64,000 nt of DNA from Tomocerus qinae (Eukaryota; Arthropoda; Collembola; Entomobryomorpha; Tomoceridae): assembly GCA_020055645.1 (NCBI GenBank), contig CM034547.1:10510513-10574512 (forward strand), given 5' to 3'. Below, in pieces: positions 1-15,543 of the stretch. The notes under the pieces are model-generated. The model saw only the letters and a list, made by a program, of their open reading frames with translations. It did no database searches and was not told the origin of the DNA. How positions within the stretch are numbered: the first letter of the stretch is position 1; each line of letters starts with the position of its first letter. A program made the translations under genes and the position numbers.

Positions 1-3000
1 TTTAATCTCAAAAGTTTCTTGTACATTGTAGCATTATTAACTTAACCACTATAAATATGATGGATTACACTACTAAAGCACTATAAAAAACTTTCTCTGT
101 AAACACACTCTCATAACAATATTAAATTATTATACTTAGACGGCGTTCTTGTTTGCAGTGACACGGAGATTGATAAGCAACATGCAATTTACATGTAATA
201 TTGTAAAAGATAATGCATTATTATCTAATGCTCCATTAGATTATTGATTTTCCTTATCATGATGATCACCAGAAAGGTGTGTTAGTAGGATCAAAAGTAG
301 AATACCCAAATTCTTCAGCACATCTTTTACAGAGACTGTATTTATTTATTGAAAGGGAAAAGTTGACGAATCATCCTGTCGGATTATTGACGAGAAGCAT
401 TGTGTGTATGTAACTAATGCCAGTGTAATGTAATGAAAGTAATGTGAAGAAAGTGAAAAGATATCCATCGCAATTTGAGAGCCTTGGAGCAATTTCAGTA
501 GAATAAGGAGACTCAACAGAGATCAAAGCTAATAATACGAGGCAAACGAGCCTTTTTTTAGAGCCGAGAACATTCAACACATGTTTAATGTTTAGTCTGC
601 CTGAACTGCCTTACGTTTATGTTCGTCCTCCTCTCTCTCTGATTGTATTGTGATTGCCAGTTTCAATTCCTGTCCTGTCGTCTTCGTCAGATTCGATTGT
701 ATTCTGTTGAATTAGATTCAGTTGACTTTGACTCGACTTTAATTCCTCTCGAGCTACGTACACGTACTAGGTACCTCTTTATTGTGAAAATATTGCCTTG
801 CTCACTAGAAGGAGATAATATTATAAGTATAATGAACCATCGTTGTTAAATTCTGTTGCTGGGATGCTGATGAGATTTTTAAAAGTCTGTTGGCACCTTC
901 TCAATCTGAAGAGATGTGCTTTCTGTATCGCGTCCTGTAATAAGAGATTAGGAGCTGGTTTGGTTGTTGCCCCACAGTGCACGTACTAACGTAGCGTACG
1001 TACTTACATCACACTCTCTCATCATCATCACAAACAACACGTGAGTGAAAAACGAGACTAAACATAATGAATGTACTATCTCATGTTATAAAATAACAGC
1101 AGTTGCTATTTGAAAAATCGGGGAGGGAGGCAAAACCAGATCAAGACTACGACCAGACTGGGTTAGGCTTCTTTTTTTTATTATTCTGGCATTGCGTTTT
1201 ATTTTTGTATTCATAAAGAAGATCTATTAAACTGAAGGCTCCGATGTGTGTGTTACTGAACTGATTATAAGTTCAAGACATTCTTGTTCAAGATGATCCC
1301 TACCTTCAAATTTCACTCTATGTAATAAATTTCACTTTTACAGAGAAAAGAACTCTGAATGTGAGTTTCTAAATGTGTACACTCACGTAGCATAATGCAG
1401 AATAGCAATTGAAGTGCACAGTATAACTGATGTGATGGTATTTACGGGCGCCTTGATATTGAGTCGCATGCGATTCTTGTATGAAATGGCTTTTTGATTG
1501 CAGCCTCCACTCAATAATTTCATCCTAATTCATATCCTGCGGTCTCCCTTGCTCTCCTTTACAGTTCCAGTCAGACACAATCCCTTTGTGTACATTTCGG
1601 ACTCCTATAGTCACGAACTGTTGAAAAAGCGTCTTCTTCGAAAAAAAACGTGAAAATGTTGTTGTGTTGAGTCAGCTTAAGTTCTGTTCAGCTCTCCATC
1701 AACTCAATCAGTTAAATAGCCCTATATAGCACTTACCAGTTTTGCTTTTATTGTCCATGCAATATAATATAGAGTGTTAGTATGTGTTCAATCTCAATGA
1801 CTCTATATACTTTAGATTCGTTCACAACTTGGCTGATAGTTTACAAAGAAGAATCTTTTTCTTCGTTTTTTGGTCCGACTTTGCTTGGCCTATTATTGTT
1901 TTTTCGTGCGACTCGGCTCCTGCTCCTGAATTTTTGTCTTGTTAGTCTTATAATAATATCGTGCTAGGACAAAATGTAGCTCTATGTACTCCTAATCAGT
2001 TTCTTACTCAACAGTTTTCCCCTCCAGGGTCCTTGGGTTACATCGTATTGTTTTGTTTACTCTTTGAGCATGGAAAATGATTTTGATAGCATCTAATCCT
2101 CAGTGTACACATTTCAAGACGAAGTAAAAAAAGGTCTGTTATTACAACAAGGATGGGAAAAGAGGACACAAAGTATTACAAAATGAGAGAATTTCTTTGA
2201 CGTGCCTTACTTGAATTTGCTCGCAGTGCTATTTTTCTGTAACTTTAGGTAGATCTTCCTGGAAATTCAGTTATACAACTAACTTACTATCCCGGATATT
2301 TATGCCAGGCAAATGTAGTCCACGATCTACCTACCGGCGAATAGGGTATTTATCCTAATGCTATGAAATAATCAATACTTCTGCTGGAAATTGTATCTTG
2401 CAAACGGTAACTAAACACATTTATACAAGGAAAAACCCAAATGTATTTTACATAGATATATCTATGAAATTCTATCATTATTTAAAGAAAATTCAGCTTT
2501 AGAATGTTATTTGGGTTGCCGAATAGTATGCTTGTCACGTTGACTTGACTATTTGATGTATCTTCGAATGCAACGCTGGAAGATAGTATGGATTATAAAT
2601 AGTATGAATCTAAATTGATATATTATGGATGGTAAATCGGAGCCATCAGCATAATATGGAAAATATTATTCAGTCATATCTTCGTCAGATTGCAAATAGC
2701 TGTCATGAATACTAGATGAATACTAGAAGATATCTAAAGGTATATTCTACATGCATAAGTGCACTATTTTGACTTTCTTTCATAGATTTACATTATATCA
2801 TTACAATTTATAGGGTTCAGCCTCAATGTGTTGGTTATGTGCTTGGCATAACAATTATATTGCGAAATGTAGTATAGAAAGATATTCGATGGAATCTATC
2901 CATAAAGGATGAGAAAATGAAACTGTCCGAGTTTGGGTTGGATTACTTAGGTTCAAGTACCACTTATGATTAGAAGAGTTTAATCTGCAATGCAATTCCT

Positions 3001-6000
3001 CAGATGCTATTGATAAGTAAAAGAGGTTAGTCAGGTTAAGTTATTTTATGCCCTGTCTCATCTGACCGCATATAAAATTCCATAAAGGTAGTACGAGAAA
3101 GTGAGTAGGGCATGCAGAAAAGGGCAAACTCTTGTAGAATCGACTGAGCCGAAGTCAAGATCTGTCGGAATGATGAATGTTAGCGTAATAAATGGATGAA
3201 TTCAGTTGGTTCCTTCCTTCCTATTGCTTCTCATCAAATTTGGCTTTGCGTGCCCTATAATAAACTATTCATTGCGTCTCTCGTCTCGTCTATCATATTA
3301 AATATCGCTAGTAGCATTCCTTATTACTTGTCAGAATACTATAATACCAACTGAACAGTTCGCTCCCTATATTTCACGTACGTTTTCACTATTGCCCATG
3401 GCCATTCCCTTTATAGGGAGCAAAACTTACATTGCTACATTTTATATTCTATGCTACACCTACCAAACCAAAGAAAGATTCATTATCTGCAAATTCTCTT
3501 ACTTTTGTTAGCCGTAACCCACTCTACTTCTGCATCCATCATAAACATAAAATATCAATGTAGGTATGTGTTCATAGATACTAGTAGCATAGCTAGTAAC
3601 TATTCCACTCAACATTCTAGATTGAAATAAAGTTAGTGGCCACTTCTAGTATAGCCATATACGATAGTTAATGATATGATGCGCAATGATTCTACTGCAT
3701 GCTTAAAACCAAGAGGGATATTACTAGGGAACTATATCCTACTGATTTATTTAAGCTATGGCGATGGTGCCAACGACGACGGAGTGATAAGTAGATACCT
3801 TCATTTTGGTATTCTCCCATTTATTCACATACACAATTAGGTTTACATTCATCTGCTAGAATATAACTCGAAGGTAAACTGAGATAGATTGTTATTGTAT
3901 CAAAGTTATTAGATTGACTACAAATGAACTTCCTCTTCTATTGTATTCTAACTTGTCCATTTTCTGACACAAAATCATAACTACCTCGTAAAATTAAGAA
4001 AATGTGCTTTAGGCCAAAAAGTGAATTTTGTATCATATACTCGGCATTCATTCAATATGAATATTGTGTGTGCGACTTGTATATCCTTTTATTGTTGTTG
4101 TTGAGCCATGCAACAACATTAAGAGTTTGCTTTAAGTACGGCATACAATAGTACAGTGCATAGGGATATGGGATTGAATAGAATGTGACATGAGAGCCGG
4201 GGAAAGAGAGGGAAGACGGTTAGGCAGGAATAATGATTGATATTTCTAATGGGAATGGGAAGATGAGGCATATGGGTTTGCTGTTCCTGGGTTACCCGCT
4301 ATATCTCTCTTCCGTCCTTATTTCCTCTTTTCGGGCTTCCACTGAAATAAATAGTATACCTTAGTACACATCATTCACATAAGTAGAAGTTGGATGTATA
4401 AACCAGAGCGGGTATTTATATATAGATTTAGTCACAGCCGTCAACTGTAATTTCCGTATATCTCGGATAACCCAACGAACGAAACCAACTGCTCTGTTGG
4501 GTAAAAACAAGACAGGGGTGGTTGTACAGTTGACGTTGGCTGTGAATGAATGATCTGCGTCAACTATGTACCAGGATTCTCTTCCTCATGAAATATCCCA
4601 CAGTTATAGTTTATCGTGATTAGATGTTACTTTTACTAACACTAGCATATAGCGATGCCTCAAAAATAATGAATACACATAACACAAATATGAATAGGCA
4701 TTCCAAAATATAGATCAACTATATAATTTTGGTAAATAAACTAATATAATATATTTAGACACGTATTCATATACTTAGTAGTATGTACTATATCCTTAAA
4801 AATTCTATATTATTAGCTTGAACTACTATTTAAACTGGAGTATATACATTTTATTTATTTGGAAGAGGGAGAGATGGAGATCAACATGCAATTGTTATCC
4901 AAATCAGAGAAGATATAAAACAGAATTGGTCAAAAGTTTAATGTTAATATTAGTTTAGCGTTATGATGTGATCTTATTATATTACAGAGCAATAGGGTAA
5001 ATATATACGCGTGATATAAGTAAGTAAGTACATTGGCAATAATGATGATGGTTGTAGCAAAGTGGAGAGACCTGATGCCCTGCATGACTGTGAGCCGTGG
5101 AGATCCGTTTATACTTATGCACTTAGTAGATCAATAATGGTATATATCCTTGTACTGCATCCTACTGGTTCATTGGATCTTATATAGCTAATACTAGTTC
5201 GATTCTAAGTAGGGTTTGTTTTGAGGGATAGTGTTTAAGTCCTGTGAGAGTTACAGAAAAATCTATACGGAGATACCGGGGATAGGGTAGGTTAACACCG
5301 CAATACTTAGGTAGGTTGACAGAAGCAGTATAGATGTACAATTTAGGTAACTGAATTTATAAGTAGTATAGAGTAGTATTTTGTTCGATTTGGACGGAGA
5401 GTTCAATTCAGTTCAGATTCGATTCGCTAACTTTCAATTCCATTCCATAACATGATGTCAAAGGTATTTCTCACAAAAAGTTATTCTCTGTTGATTTCCA
5501 ATGGGGCTTCTCTTTAGTTCAACTTAATGGATGTGATGGAAGAGGTAAAAAGGTGTGAAAAAGAAGGTGAATTTGTTAAGGAAAAGGCTCAAAAGTTTTA
5601 GAAAAATGGTGGAGTTGAAGAGAGTTAGTGTTACGCTACTCTCCTGGAGGAGTTGCTTAGCTTATGTGTTAGTCAACTTGAGAAGAGAGCGAGACAACAA
5701 GAAAGTGAAGTAAAAGCAAAAGTTGACTTTACTACATAATACTAGAAAATCTCTTTTCTTATAACTTTTCCTTTGTTCGGATCGAGTATACATAGGTAAT
5801 CATCACTAACACCTACCTGGTAGTAGCTATGTATTCTATTTAAATAGACATTGAATTAGTTAAACGCTGTTACACCTTACATGTCTGTATGAGTTGACGC
5901 ATAGAGAATTTATTTTTGTATTATATGGAGCGAGTGAGGGATACGTTCCAGAATGAATGTGTTGTCAAGTTCTTCGGGGAAATGATGCGTGGGGAACAAT

Positions 6001-9000
6001 AATTCCTGTGACAGTGTCAGGTTTTTTTGTGTGCAAAGTAATGCTGCTAGGTAGACCCGGTAGACATAGATTTAGATCCGACTGTACCACAAGTCACAGG
6101 AAACCACATAATGTATTTGTGTAGATTCTCGCCATTTCCATTTTCATGGCTAAATATAAGCAAAACGTATCAGAATTCTGTGTGTGTAACGTTATGAAAT
6201 AGAGAATAAAGCTGCCGATTGGCGATGGTGTAATGTGATGTATTTTTTAGATGAAAGTGGCTGTGCGTAGTTTGGTGGGGTCTCCTCCATGGCTTATACT
6301 AGTATGGCAGTGGATTCTAAAATTGGTCCTGTGTGCTGGCTCACTGTATTATGTATGGTAGTTGTGTGTGTATGTGTGTATGATATGAATGCTGACGTGG
6401 TGTTGCTCGTGAAGTTGATCGACAGCCTTAGTTTCGCATGAAAGGAATAATAGTGAGACTACCGGGAAAAAATGGGATTTTCTGTGCCACTAACGTGTAT
6501 TATATACGTGTCCTTTGAAATTGGAAGGGAAAGCCTGTTAGGCCATTTGTTCGGGTTGTTCACTCAGTTCCCTCAGATTGTCTTTCACTCTGTGTGTGTT
6601 GCCAGAGTATGCACAATGAATTGAATCGATGGGTCGCGTGCCGAGGGCCTTTCCAAAGGACAATCTACATATATGACATGCTCTGCACCTTTCCTTCCTA
6701 AGTACTTATAATATTATATAGGGTCACAGACGATATTTAGATATAATCACACAAGTACCTAGGCCTATCTCTGTCCATGGCTGTATATCACCCATTTTTC
6801 AAAGGACCGACATCCTTCTATTTTCAATTTACATAGATTTATACATTAGCTAAGCCTATACTTACCTTGGCACTTTAGGGCTTCACAAACATAATACGGA
6901 GATAAATATAACTACTGCATATAATAATACCTTTGGTCTATTAAGGTTCGTTCGTTTGTTATGTATGAAATAATATTGTTTGTATAGACGCAAGTGGATT
7001 AGATTGGATTCAGTTCCACTTTTTTATCGTTCGTACTAGTATTTATAATTTATTGTGCATTGGTTTATTGCATTGGAAATGAAAGTTCCGAGTTTAAAGA
7101 CAAGCATGGCCATAATATACTCTGTAGTTCTATATATATACAGATATTATAAGGTTTCACTGTTACCTAATACCTTTTGAATATCAAAATTAATACTTTG
7201 GAGAGTCGCAATTCATAAATGAAGTGAAATATTACAGCCTGAAAATTTGTACCCACCTAACTTGATTCAATCTTGTATATAATAATGAATGATGCTTTGT
7301 GTATACCCAGGTATGCCTCACATATTATATATTATGGTTGATAAATAAAAAGTTAAGGGAATGACCCCATTTACTCTTCCCGTAATAAAATATAGACCGA
7401 AAAGCTCAGCTACCCATTGTAGTATACGTTAACTGTGGCCGGTCATGTTTTTACTATTTCATGGTTGTAGACGTGTAGCCCTAGTTTATGGCTCCCTTGG
7501 TGTGTTTGTTGTCATTCTTTAAAGTATTCAGGTGCAGGGACGGCTGTTTTCATTTTTTACGTTTTTACCGACATATTGTCAGTTCCATTATCGTTGATGT
7601 TTGTCTACTGGCTTTATACTACATGCTATATGGGTACTTTCGCTGCACTTTAAAAGGGCATACCTTAATCCTTCTTCGTAAATAAAAAAAATTCATACCT
7701 GGACCTACAACAAGTCACACTAGTTACCTATTTCTATTAATCAGTTTTTATTAGTGGCTGTACTTTGTTGGCGATATAACTGAGTCGACAAGAAGTAGAA
7801 ATAATTAGGTGATTGAAAACACGCAGCTAGACCACTTGGAACCTACATGATGTCTCAATGGATTTTTACAATTAGTAAATTGATGCATCTAGATTCGTTT
7901 AGGTTTATTACAATGGTTACAATTTTACTGTTATCTTTACTGCATTACATACCAGCAACAGCAACTGAAATCAGTAGTACGAAAATATTCTATTATAGTA
8001 ATTGCATTATTAAGTGCCGCATAAAATTAAATTATTCGATAATTTTTATTGTTTATATAGTGAAATTAGGTTGGTCACATAGTTCAATTAAGTTAAGTTG
8101 TTAAAGAGAATTCTTCTTTTGTGATTTTAAGAAGACAATTTTGTGGTTGACAATGTGAGACACTGAATGTTTGTCTAACTTTTCGTTTTTATTAATTTAG
8201 CTTCGCTTCGAACTTTCTGAAGCGAGTTTTTTGATTTGCCCAAGACAAACAGATGGGTTTTATTTAAATTAAAAAATTAGTCTCTCGGAAGATATTGCAA
8301 TTACTGCGATGCATCTGTCTAGGTTATAATGGTATTAAATACATATAGAGCCAAAACAATAGATTACCCGGCTATTGTACTCTGTTGCAACATAATGTTA
8401 TATGCGTATACCTACATAAATGTACGCTAGGAATTTTTTGTATCGCTTTTTAGGTAAATAATTATTTTATGGAGGAATGTATGTATGTAGGATGTAGATG
8501 TAGGTGATGTAGGCATACAAATAGGAAAGTAGAGACGAAGATTAGATAATAGGTTCATGCATACATGAGATTGAGATGGCACACAGTTAGTTATTCAGTA
8601 TAGTAATAGATGCATACAGAGACTGAGTGCATAAAGCCTTGACTTGGGTTGAGTGTTCTACGATCTCCAAGTTTTGGCTGTGCCTCGAGGCCTCCCTCCC
8701 CTATACTACGATCAAGTGAACTCGCCTTTTCGGTTTCTTTATGAGATTTCTCTTTTGACTGAACGGACAAGTTTTACTGGAACTTGGTCTAGCTGCAGAA
8801 TACTTGAATAGCGACCACACGGACCCTCGTTCTAGAAAATTTCAAGAAAGAAGAACAAAACGATGCTAGAAATAGAATTTAAGAATAACAGATCAATTGT
8901 AATGATGCTATGAATTGAGGTAGGCAGTAAGTATAAGGCACGGTATTATGTTTCCTCTGACTATTTATTGATAAAACTGCATTCTCCCGAAAAGTATCCA

Positions 9001-12000
9001 TAGTATGTATGTACAAAAGCCAAAGTCGTTTATTAACTATGTATGTAACTGTCTGCTCTGGGTATATATAGTACCTACATATCAGAAAATCAGGAAACCG
9101 GGAAATGTATTGTATCATAGATAAATAGTAACTATGTGTGTATGCATTTTTCATGATCCACCTTTCCCTTCCCTACCACAGAATAAATGTATGAGTTCAT
9201 ACTGGAGGTTAATAGAGGTATATGTGCATTATCATGCATCTATCAACAATGTTCATAAAATAAGTATATTCACCTCACATGCACATGGAGTAAGACAATC
9301 CACTCTATGTACATATTATTAGACAATAAAACGCCTTTATTTGAGTATTCAGCAGTATAAGTCTGGCATCTGGTTAAAGTGAAATAGCTGCATACCTCTG
9401 AATCTAGTACTCCATATGACATTATAATACGTGAAAGCATTTGTGTGAACATTGCATTGCACGGATGTGCACGGGTTCAAGAACGAACATTTTCAGATGC
9501 ATGACAGGACAAGGGAAGGTATTCTGAGTAAGAGCACGGAAATAAAGGAAACTCACTCACACAGAGTCACAACAGTTCTGTAAGTATATTTTCGGGAAGT
9601 TCTCTGGCTCCTGAGTGGTAAGAGAAATCAGAAGGACGTAGCCAAGTACATGTGCACTGTACGCGTATATATTCCAGAGAATGAATATTAGTTGAGACTC
9701 TTTTGTGGAGTTGGAGACGAGAGAAATCGATATGGCATGGCTTGGCATGACATCCTGGGCTATGCACGTCTATATGAAATCCCACCAAACAGAACAAGAC
9801 GAAGCCAAGGCAAGGCGAAGGCACACCAGGCCAATTGCCTTTATACTCTTCTCTGTTTTCCTCCTTTCTTCGATTTTTTCTTTCTTTCTCCCCACACTTC
9901 CTCTTCCTTCTCTCTCCCATTACCATCACGTCACGTCACCCTTCCTTCCAGCTTTTACTTTCATACTTACTTACTTACTTACATAACTACCATACCAATG
10001 TATTTCTACTCCTACACAACAACTACTAATAACTAAATAATACCGACGTAACTACCAAACACAATGAACGTTTTTATCAATGATGATGTTATTTCACTTG
10101 TACATAGTTCCTCTCTGTCCTCAGCCTACAACCAATTGTGAAAGGAACCTGCTTAGAGTCATTATTATATAAATGCATTAAACAAGAGTTGTTGCTAAAG
10201 ATCTAATTTATGTGACGGGAAAGAATTCATTAATAAAAAAGTCCCAACGATGAGAAATGGAGATTTAATGTTATAAATCTTATGTTAGACATTAATTTTG
10301 CAGTTGGCAATTGCACTGTATAGTAATTTAGTAAGTTTCAGAAATACTGTGCACTTTTCTGTTCATAAATTCGAAACAATAAACTGATATGAAATACTGT
10401 TGGTAGTTAGGTAGCCGTAGTCACAGTAAGGGTCAATGATACAAGTAAAATACTTGAAAAATCATCATCATAAAGCTCAGTATTCGTAAAATCGTTTTCA
10501 ACATGATCTTCAATGTGTAAATGACCTACATATATTGTTATGCAAGAACGTTACATTTCCTATTTTTTCTTAGATAACAGATTCAGTAGGACAAAAAATA
10601 ATGAATGTGAATTTGAATGAAAGAATCAATTTAAAAATTGAGTCAGTGCATGAATTTAGGTAAATGTGCAATTACGGTATGTCTTGAAGCAGAATAATTT
10701 TTGTCGGAGTTTATGATGTTGTGGTAGTTGTGCAAATTCTGAATGTGTACTTAACATTTAGGGGTTCTGAGGTTTTGGGCCTGACCATTAGTTTCGTCCT
10801 GTCTAGTAGTTTTCCTCCCACTTTATTTCAGCTTTTACTTTACAGCCTCCTTTCCCCGACAATCTTAACTACAAAGTAAGAATAGTGATCTCGAGAATGG
10901 GAACATTATGTGTGATTACAAACCGCTGCTACTGCTCTGAAATCAACGATTGCTTCACTTGAGTTCTCACAGAATCTTGTCCTGCTGCAAACGTAGTAAT
11001 GCCTAGTTCAGTTCGTAGAAGACCAGGTCAGCAAAGTACATGACAGATATATTGAATTTTCTCTTGGGGTTCAATTCAGTTCAGCTTGCTATCAGCCAGC
11101 TCGAGAGATGACAATGGCACTGGCAATGAAAGATTCCATTATATTCTTTCTACTCTCCCAACAATCTCGCTATATGGGGCTTTGTTGTTATCTGTATTTA
11201 TAGTGACTGTCATCTGTATCTGTACCTTCTAGATACAGTAAGCAACATTTTTTAGACCATTTAACTTTCTTAGCTAGGGAGAAATACTAATAATATGCAC
11301 CTAAACTTCCAGTTGGTAACTCAAGCGGTGAAAAGTGTATTTTTAGATTTACAAATTATTTACTGCTTGTTACACTACCGGCAAGACAGCATAAGAAATG
11401 TTATGGCTGGCAGCGCCCTGATAAGAATTGCCACACTGCTCTACAGAAGTGAAGCTCTGTTAAATACGAACAATTCTTTGCTTCCCTTCACTTGGCTTGG
11501 CATTTATTTGGCTTCTGCACAAATTAGAAAGGAAAGCCGAAAACCATAAAATTGAGAGTGTGAAGGAAATAAACAAAGGGGATGGGCGGTTGGAAAAGTC
11601 AGAAAGCAATCGATGAATTATAATGCCCATTGCTATATCCCCTTTTTAATTAACTTCATTCCAGTACATAGATAATGCAAATATTCGTTAGCTAATTTGA
11701 AGTATTTCCATAATGACAAACCGGTAACTTTGTCCGTAACAATAACAATCCTCCATAACACTTGAATGGTTAAATTACTTGTGTGAATGCATAATCTGGA
11801 GAAAAGCTCAACTAATGTGTGCTTTAGCTTGTTTCATGACGTATTGCTATGGGTAAAAATAAACTACGTTGTATGTACAAAGACGTGTCAATTTCTTATG
11901 TGTACAAGTATAAGATAATGTGCTGAATGGGTTCCCAGAGAATTGTGTAATGATTTAGTCTAGTCACCCTGATCTAATCACATGTAAGAAAAACTCAACA

Positions 12001-15000
12001 AAGACAATTATCTAAAATAATGTTTCTTTCTCTTTTATGCTCACGTCAATCAGGAGTCAAATGTAAGTCCTTTTCTCTCTTCTTTATTCGCTTTCTTTTG
12101 TGTGCCTTTGCATTGTGTACTTTATCTTGTGTATATTATTTATATCTTATACCTGACTGCTTTTACTCTCTTTTTAGCGTTGCTTTGTAGTCTGTATCTT
12201 AAGCACTTAAATCACCATCCTAAAGGATGCATTTATGTGGACTTGGTACCCGTTTATACAAAATTAGTTTTTAATGATGAAAAAGTGGTAAAATTTCAAG
12301 TCTAACGTGCTAACAATGATTTTACAATGTTTTTAATGGTCTGGCTCTAGTTAATAGCTTTTATAGTGTCATCAGTCAATCAAATAATTATCAGCATAGA
12401 TTTCATTGCTTCTGTAACACATAAAAACAGTTCTGCATGTAACCGCTGTTCATTTATAACTACCGTTATGTATTATTGTTATATATACTTTTCCTGTAGG
12501 TATCGTAAATTTTGTTCCATTGTCAGGTTTGTATTAAATAGGTTGAGATGCATGCTATGAAGTTTTCGTTTGTTTTGAGTTGCAGTTAGGTTGGTTTAGC
12601 TGACCTGGAATGCTCTGTCGCCGTGCACTGAATAATGGTTTGATGTGATGTGACTGCAAAGGCCGTGAAGTCAAAAGTTACGTTTCCAGCCGCACAGTCA
12701 CATTAGATCACAAAAAGTTAGAGCTAGCAGGTCCCATTAAATAAATGTCATGTCAGCTCAATTCAAGTTCTAACACAAGCTGAACTAAAGGAACGCAATA
12801 AGTGAAAGAGTGTGTGTGGGAGGTTGTCCTGTCTCCAATGTTATGTGATTGATACAAACCCTCATGATTTAACGGGAGTTTGGTTACACGGTATTTTCTG
12901 TACCATCCTAAAACGTGTACCTGTATGCAAAACGTAGATATAAGACAAGGTGATCTATGAAGTAAAGCTATTTATTTAAGATACATAGTGTTCAGTATAT
13001 AATTCTCTTTTCTCAGGACAAAATATATGGCATATAACTTTATAGAGATGGGAATAAATTCAAATCAGTTTATATCATGTCATCCAGTGGAAAGTCAAAG
13101 TCACTTAGCTTGTCTTTTGATCTCACTGGCCAAGATGGAAACAAATGGGCATAAAATCCTCGGATTTATCTCTGTACAAGTACACGCACGTGTTTTGTCT
13201 GTAGCCTAATATTGCAGCGCCAGTCTTCACACTATTTGATGCGTTTTGCTTGCTGTGTCTTTGTTTGTAATGGGCATTAAACTGCTTGATTCGGTGTGGT
13301 TCCAGCTTAAACAATAGGAAGAGCATGTCTTGTGAGAAAAACGGATAATTTTAAAGTGTAAAGTGTTTCTTAAGTTCTTCCTCGAGGCTTTTCCCTTATA
13401 CAGCACGATATAACTACACACACAATTTTCTACCGATGGCTAATAGCAACCCATCTAGTTGCAGAATGTGTGTGGATAGATACGGAGCAGTTAACTTTAA
13501 CACGAGTCTTGTTTTGTTGCTCCTGCTCCTTACTTTGCTTATTGTTAGTAGTTTAGTTTAGATAATCCACTCAAAGACAAATAGCCTTCGGTAAGGAAAA
13601 GCACTTGGCTGACTGGGAGTCTCAGTCACAGTCTACCTAATAATTCTCGACAAAGAGATGCTTCCACTAATTTTATTTTCAGTCCGTCTTTCTCTTTACT
13701 ACTATTCCGTCTCCAAGCTTGCATAAAACCTATATTGGACTATATAACACTATTTCATGCTAGATATTGTACCACCGGACTAATTGCAGACTTAGTATAC
13801 GTATGTACTTAACCTTAAATCTATCTACTTGATGTTTTCTTTTTTCTGATGCATTATCTTTACTGCACGTAATAACCCTCAGTATAGGATATTGTAAGTT
13901 GCCAAAGGCAAAGTTTAATAATTACATCAGAAACAAATGGCTCTCTCGTGTTATTACTTTCTGCTGAGCCACAAAATTTTCAAGTAGCTCTCCATTTAAT
14001 TACTACGAGCCATCATTTTGATTATTTCTACATGAACAGAAGTGGATCATTGCATGATCCGGGCACGTACACTATCTTTTAACATCTCTAATGTATTTAC
14101 GCACATGCGACAATTCTTTACAATGTCCTGGTACCAGCTAATTCCGGTTTTTATCTTTGTTTGTTTCATGAGTAGAAATTCTTTGTCTCTAAACAAATTA
14201 AAATGCCAGCAAAGACAAACATGCAATGTCATTGGTCCAATATTTTTTATTTTTTTGAAATTGCTATATACCTACTTACTGTTTATTACACGCAGTATTA
14301 CATGCAGAGAGATTACAAATTAGTAATTACTTTACCGTAATTACGTATCATTATTGGCATACGTAACAAATTATTATGAAAAGTTTCTGATTTGTATTTT
14401 CAATTTTGAAATGTAAGGTAAAGACACAAAGATAGGGTTTACATATACAGGTGTGATGGAGGAAAATATTAATAAGGCCGACAAAAGCTGGATGTTATGT
14501 TGTGTTCAATTTGCAATGTGTTTGGTTATAATTTGGTTCATTTTATCATTGTAAACTGTTTTAGTTATTACCCTATTACCCATCATATCAACCGTTTAGC
14601 ATGTTCATGTATAATTGGTTATGTTATGGGGTTGAATAGTCTCTACCAAGTCTTTATAAATATTTGTCTGTAATTTACACGATGAAGTGTACAAGAGAAG
14701 GTATAGTAGTAGAATGCTACTTTCGTGCTTGGAGCTGATAACAAGGTGCACGAGACAATTTATGTTACATTTAACTGATATGCATCACCCTGCAATTGTC
14801 TTTGTAGGGAATACATGAATTTAATTTAATCCACCTCTTGGAAAGAATAAATGAAAAAGCTCACAGGATATGCTCTATTTTCCTATCAAATATTTACCTT
14901 TCCCTTTCCATAATTACTATCTTTGATTGAATCTCCTGAGGCGAGTTGAAATATGCACATGAAGTTGTAATTCGTAGTAAGCACAAATGGTGATTGTTTG

Positions 15001-15351
15001 TCTTCCCGAAATAATACTTACTTCAATGCACATAGATTACAAATTGTAAAGATGTTATTTCTCCATTGTTATGGCTTTTTTATCTTCTTTTTTATGTACC
15101 CAATTTGTGATGGAGTAGTAATGTGACAAGACTAATTACATACTCTGTCGAAATGATAATTGCGCATTCTTAAAACATACTTTTTTCCCAACTGCCTGCA
15201 TACAGAAAGGTATTTGTTTAGAATGTAAGCCTATAGCCAGCACTATATTATATAATTAACTCTGTAGTAGTGTATTTTTATATCGATTGCATTTGTGCCA
15301 TGCTCTGCCTGTTGATTAATTATTTACATTTGTATTGTTTTTTGATTACAG
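1..15351. other. Non-coding stretch upstream of the first visible CadN exon (probably intron)
   Basis: No exon of CadN or of another recognisable gene was found in 15 kb on either strand. Open frames here are short (at most 120 residues), overlap one another on both strands and resemble no family I know. Because exon 15352 begins inside a codon, at least one coding exon lies further left, so this is most simply intron. Contents noted: a pyrimidine-rich tract near 9838-9930, a short ACTT microsatellite at 9965-9980, and a small patch of higher GC around 960-1040. No promoter or transcription start can be supported. Confidence 0.7.
9838..9984. repeat. Pyrimidine-rich tract followed by (ACTT)4 microsatellite
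   Basis: About 90 bases are almost entirely C and T on the + strand (many TTTC, TCTT and CTCC runs). They are followed by a short mixed stretch and four ACTT units at 9965-9980. The tract creates overlapping low-complexity open frames in several frames on both strands, rich in Phe, Ser and Leu or in Lys, Arg and Glu, which should not be read as genes. Confidence 0.6.
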
Positions 15352-15543
15352 ACACGGACAATCAACGAGTCATAATCTACGTGAAGGATGTGAACGACGA
15401 GTCTCCATATTTTATTAACAGACCTCTGCCAATGCAAGCTGTTGTCCAACTAAATGCTCCGCCTAACACACCGGTTTTCACTCTCCAGGCTCGGGACCCG
15501 GACACTGACCACAGTATTCACTACTTCATAGTCAGAGATCGAA
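15352..15543 (+). CDS. CadN: CadN exon 1 of window: end of one EC repeat and first half of the next
   Basis: 192 nt; residues 1-65 of the visible fragment. The acceptor is TTGATTACAG and the donor GTGAGT. The exon starts with two bases of a split codon and ends with one base, so it needs an upstream exon ending after codon position 1. It encodes a calcium-type linker DVNDESPYF (residues 13-21), where the canonical final Asn of DxNDN is Glu. The next repeat then starts with the block PLPMQAVVQLNAPP and the calcium-binding RDPDTDH. I recall this block as nearly invariant in insect N-cadherins, which makes it the strongest single identifier of the gene. A longer open frame begins upstream at a Met in the intron, but that part has no similarity to cadherins. 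Confidence 0.93.

Noticed and set aside
9567..10036. Overlapping open frames of 93-120 residues on both strands
   Set aside because: They are products of a pyrimidine-rich tract; composition is low-complexity and no family resembles them.
5401..11084. Identical 16-mer GTTCAATTCAGTTCAG at 5401-5416 and 11069-11084
   Set aside because: With this base composition one such repeat in 64 kb is expected by chance; flanks are not alike.
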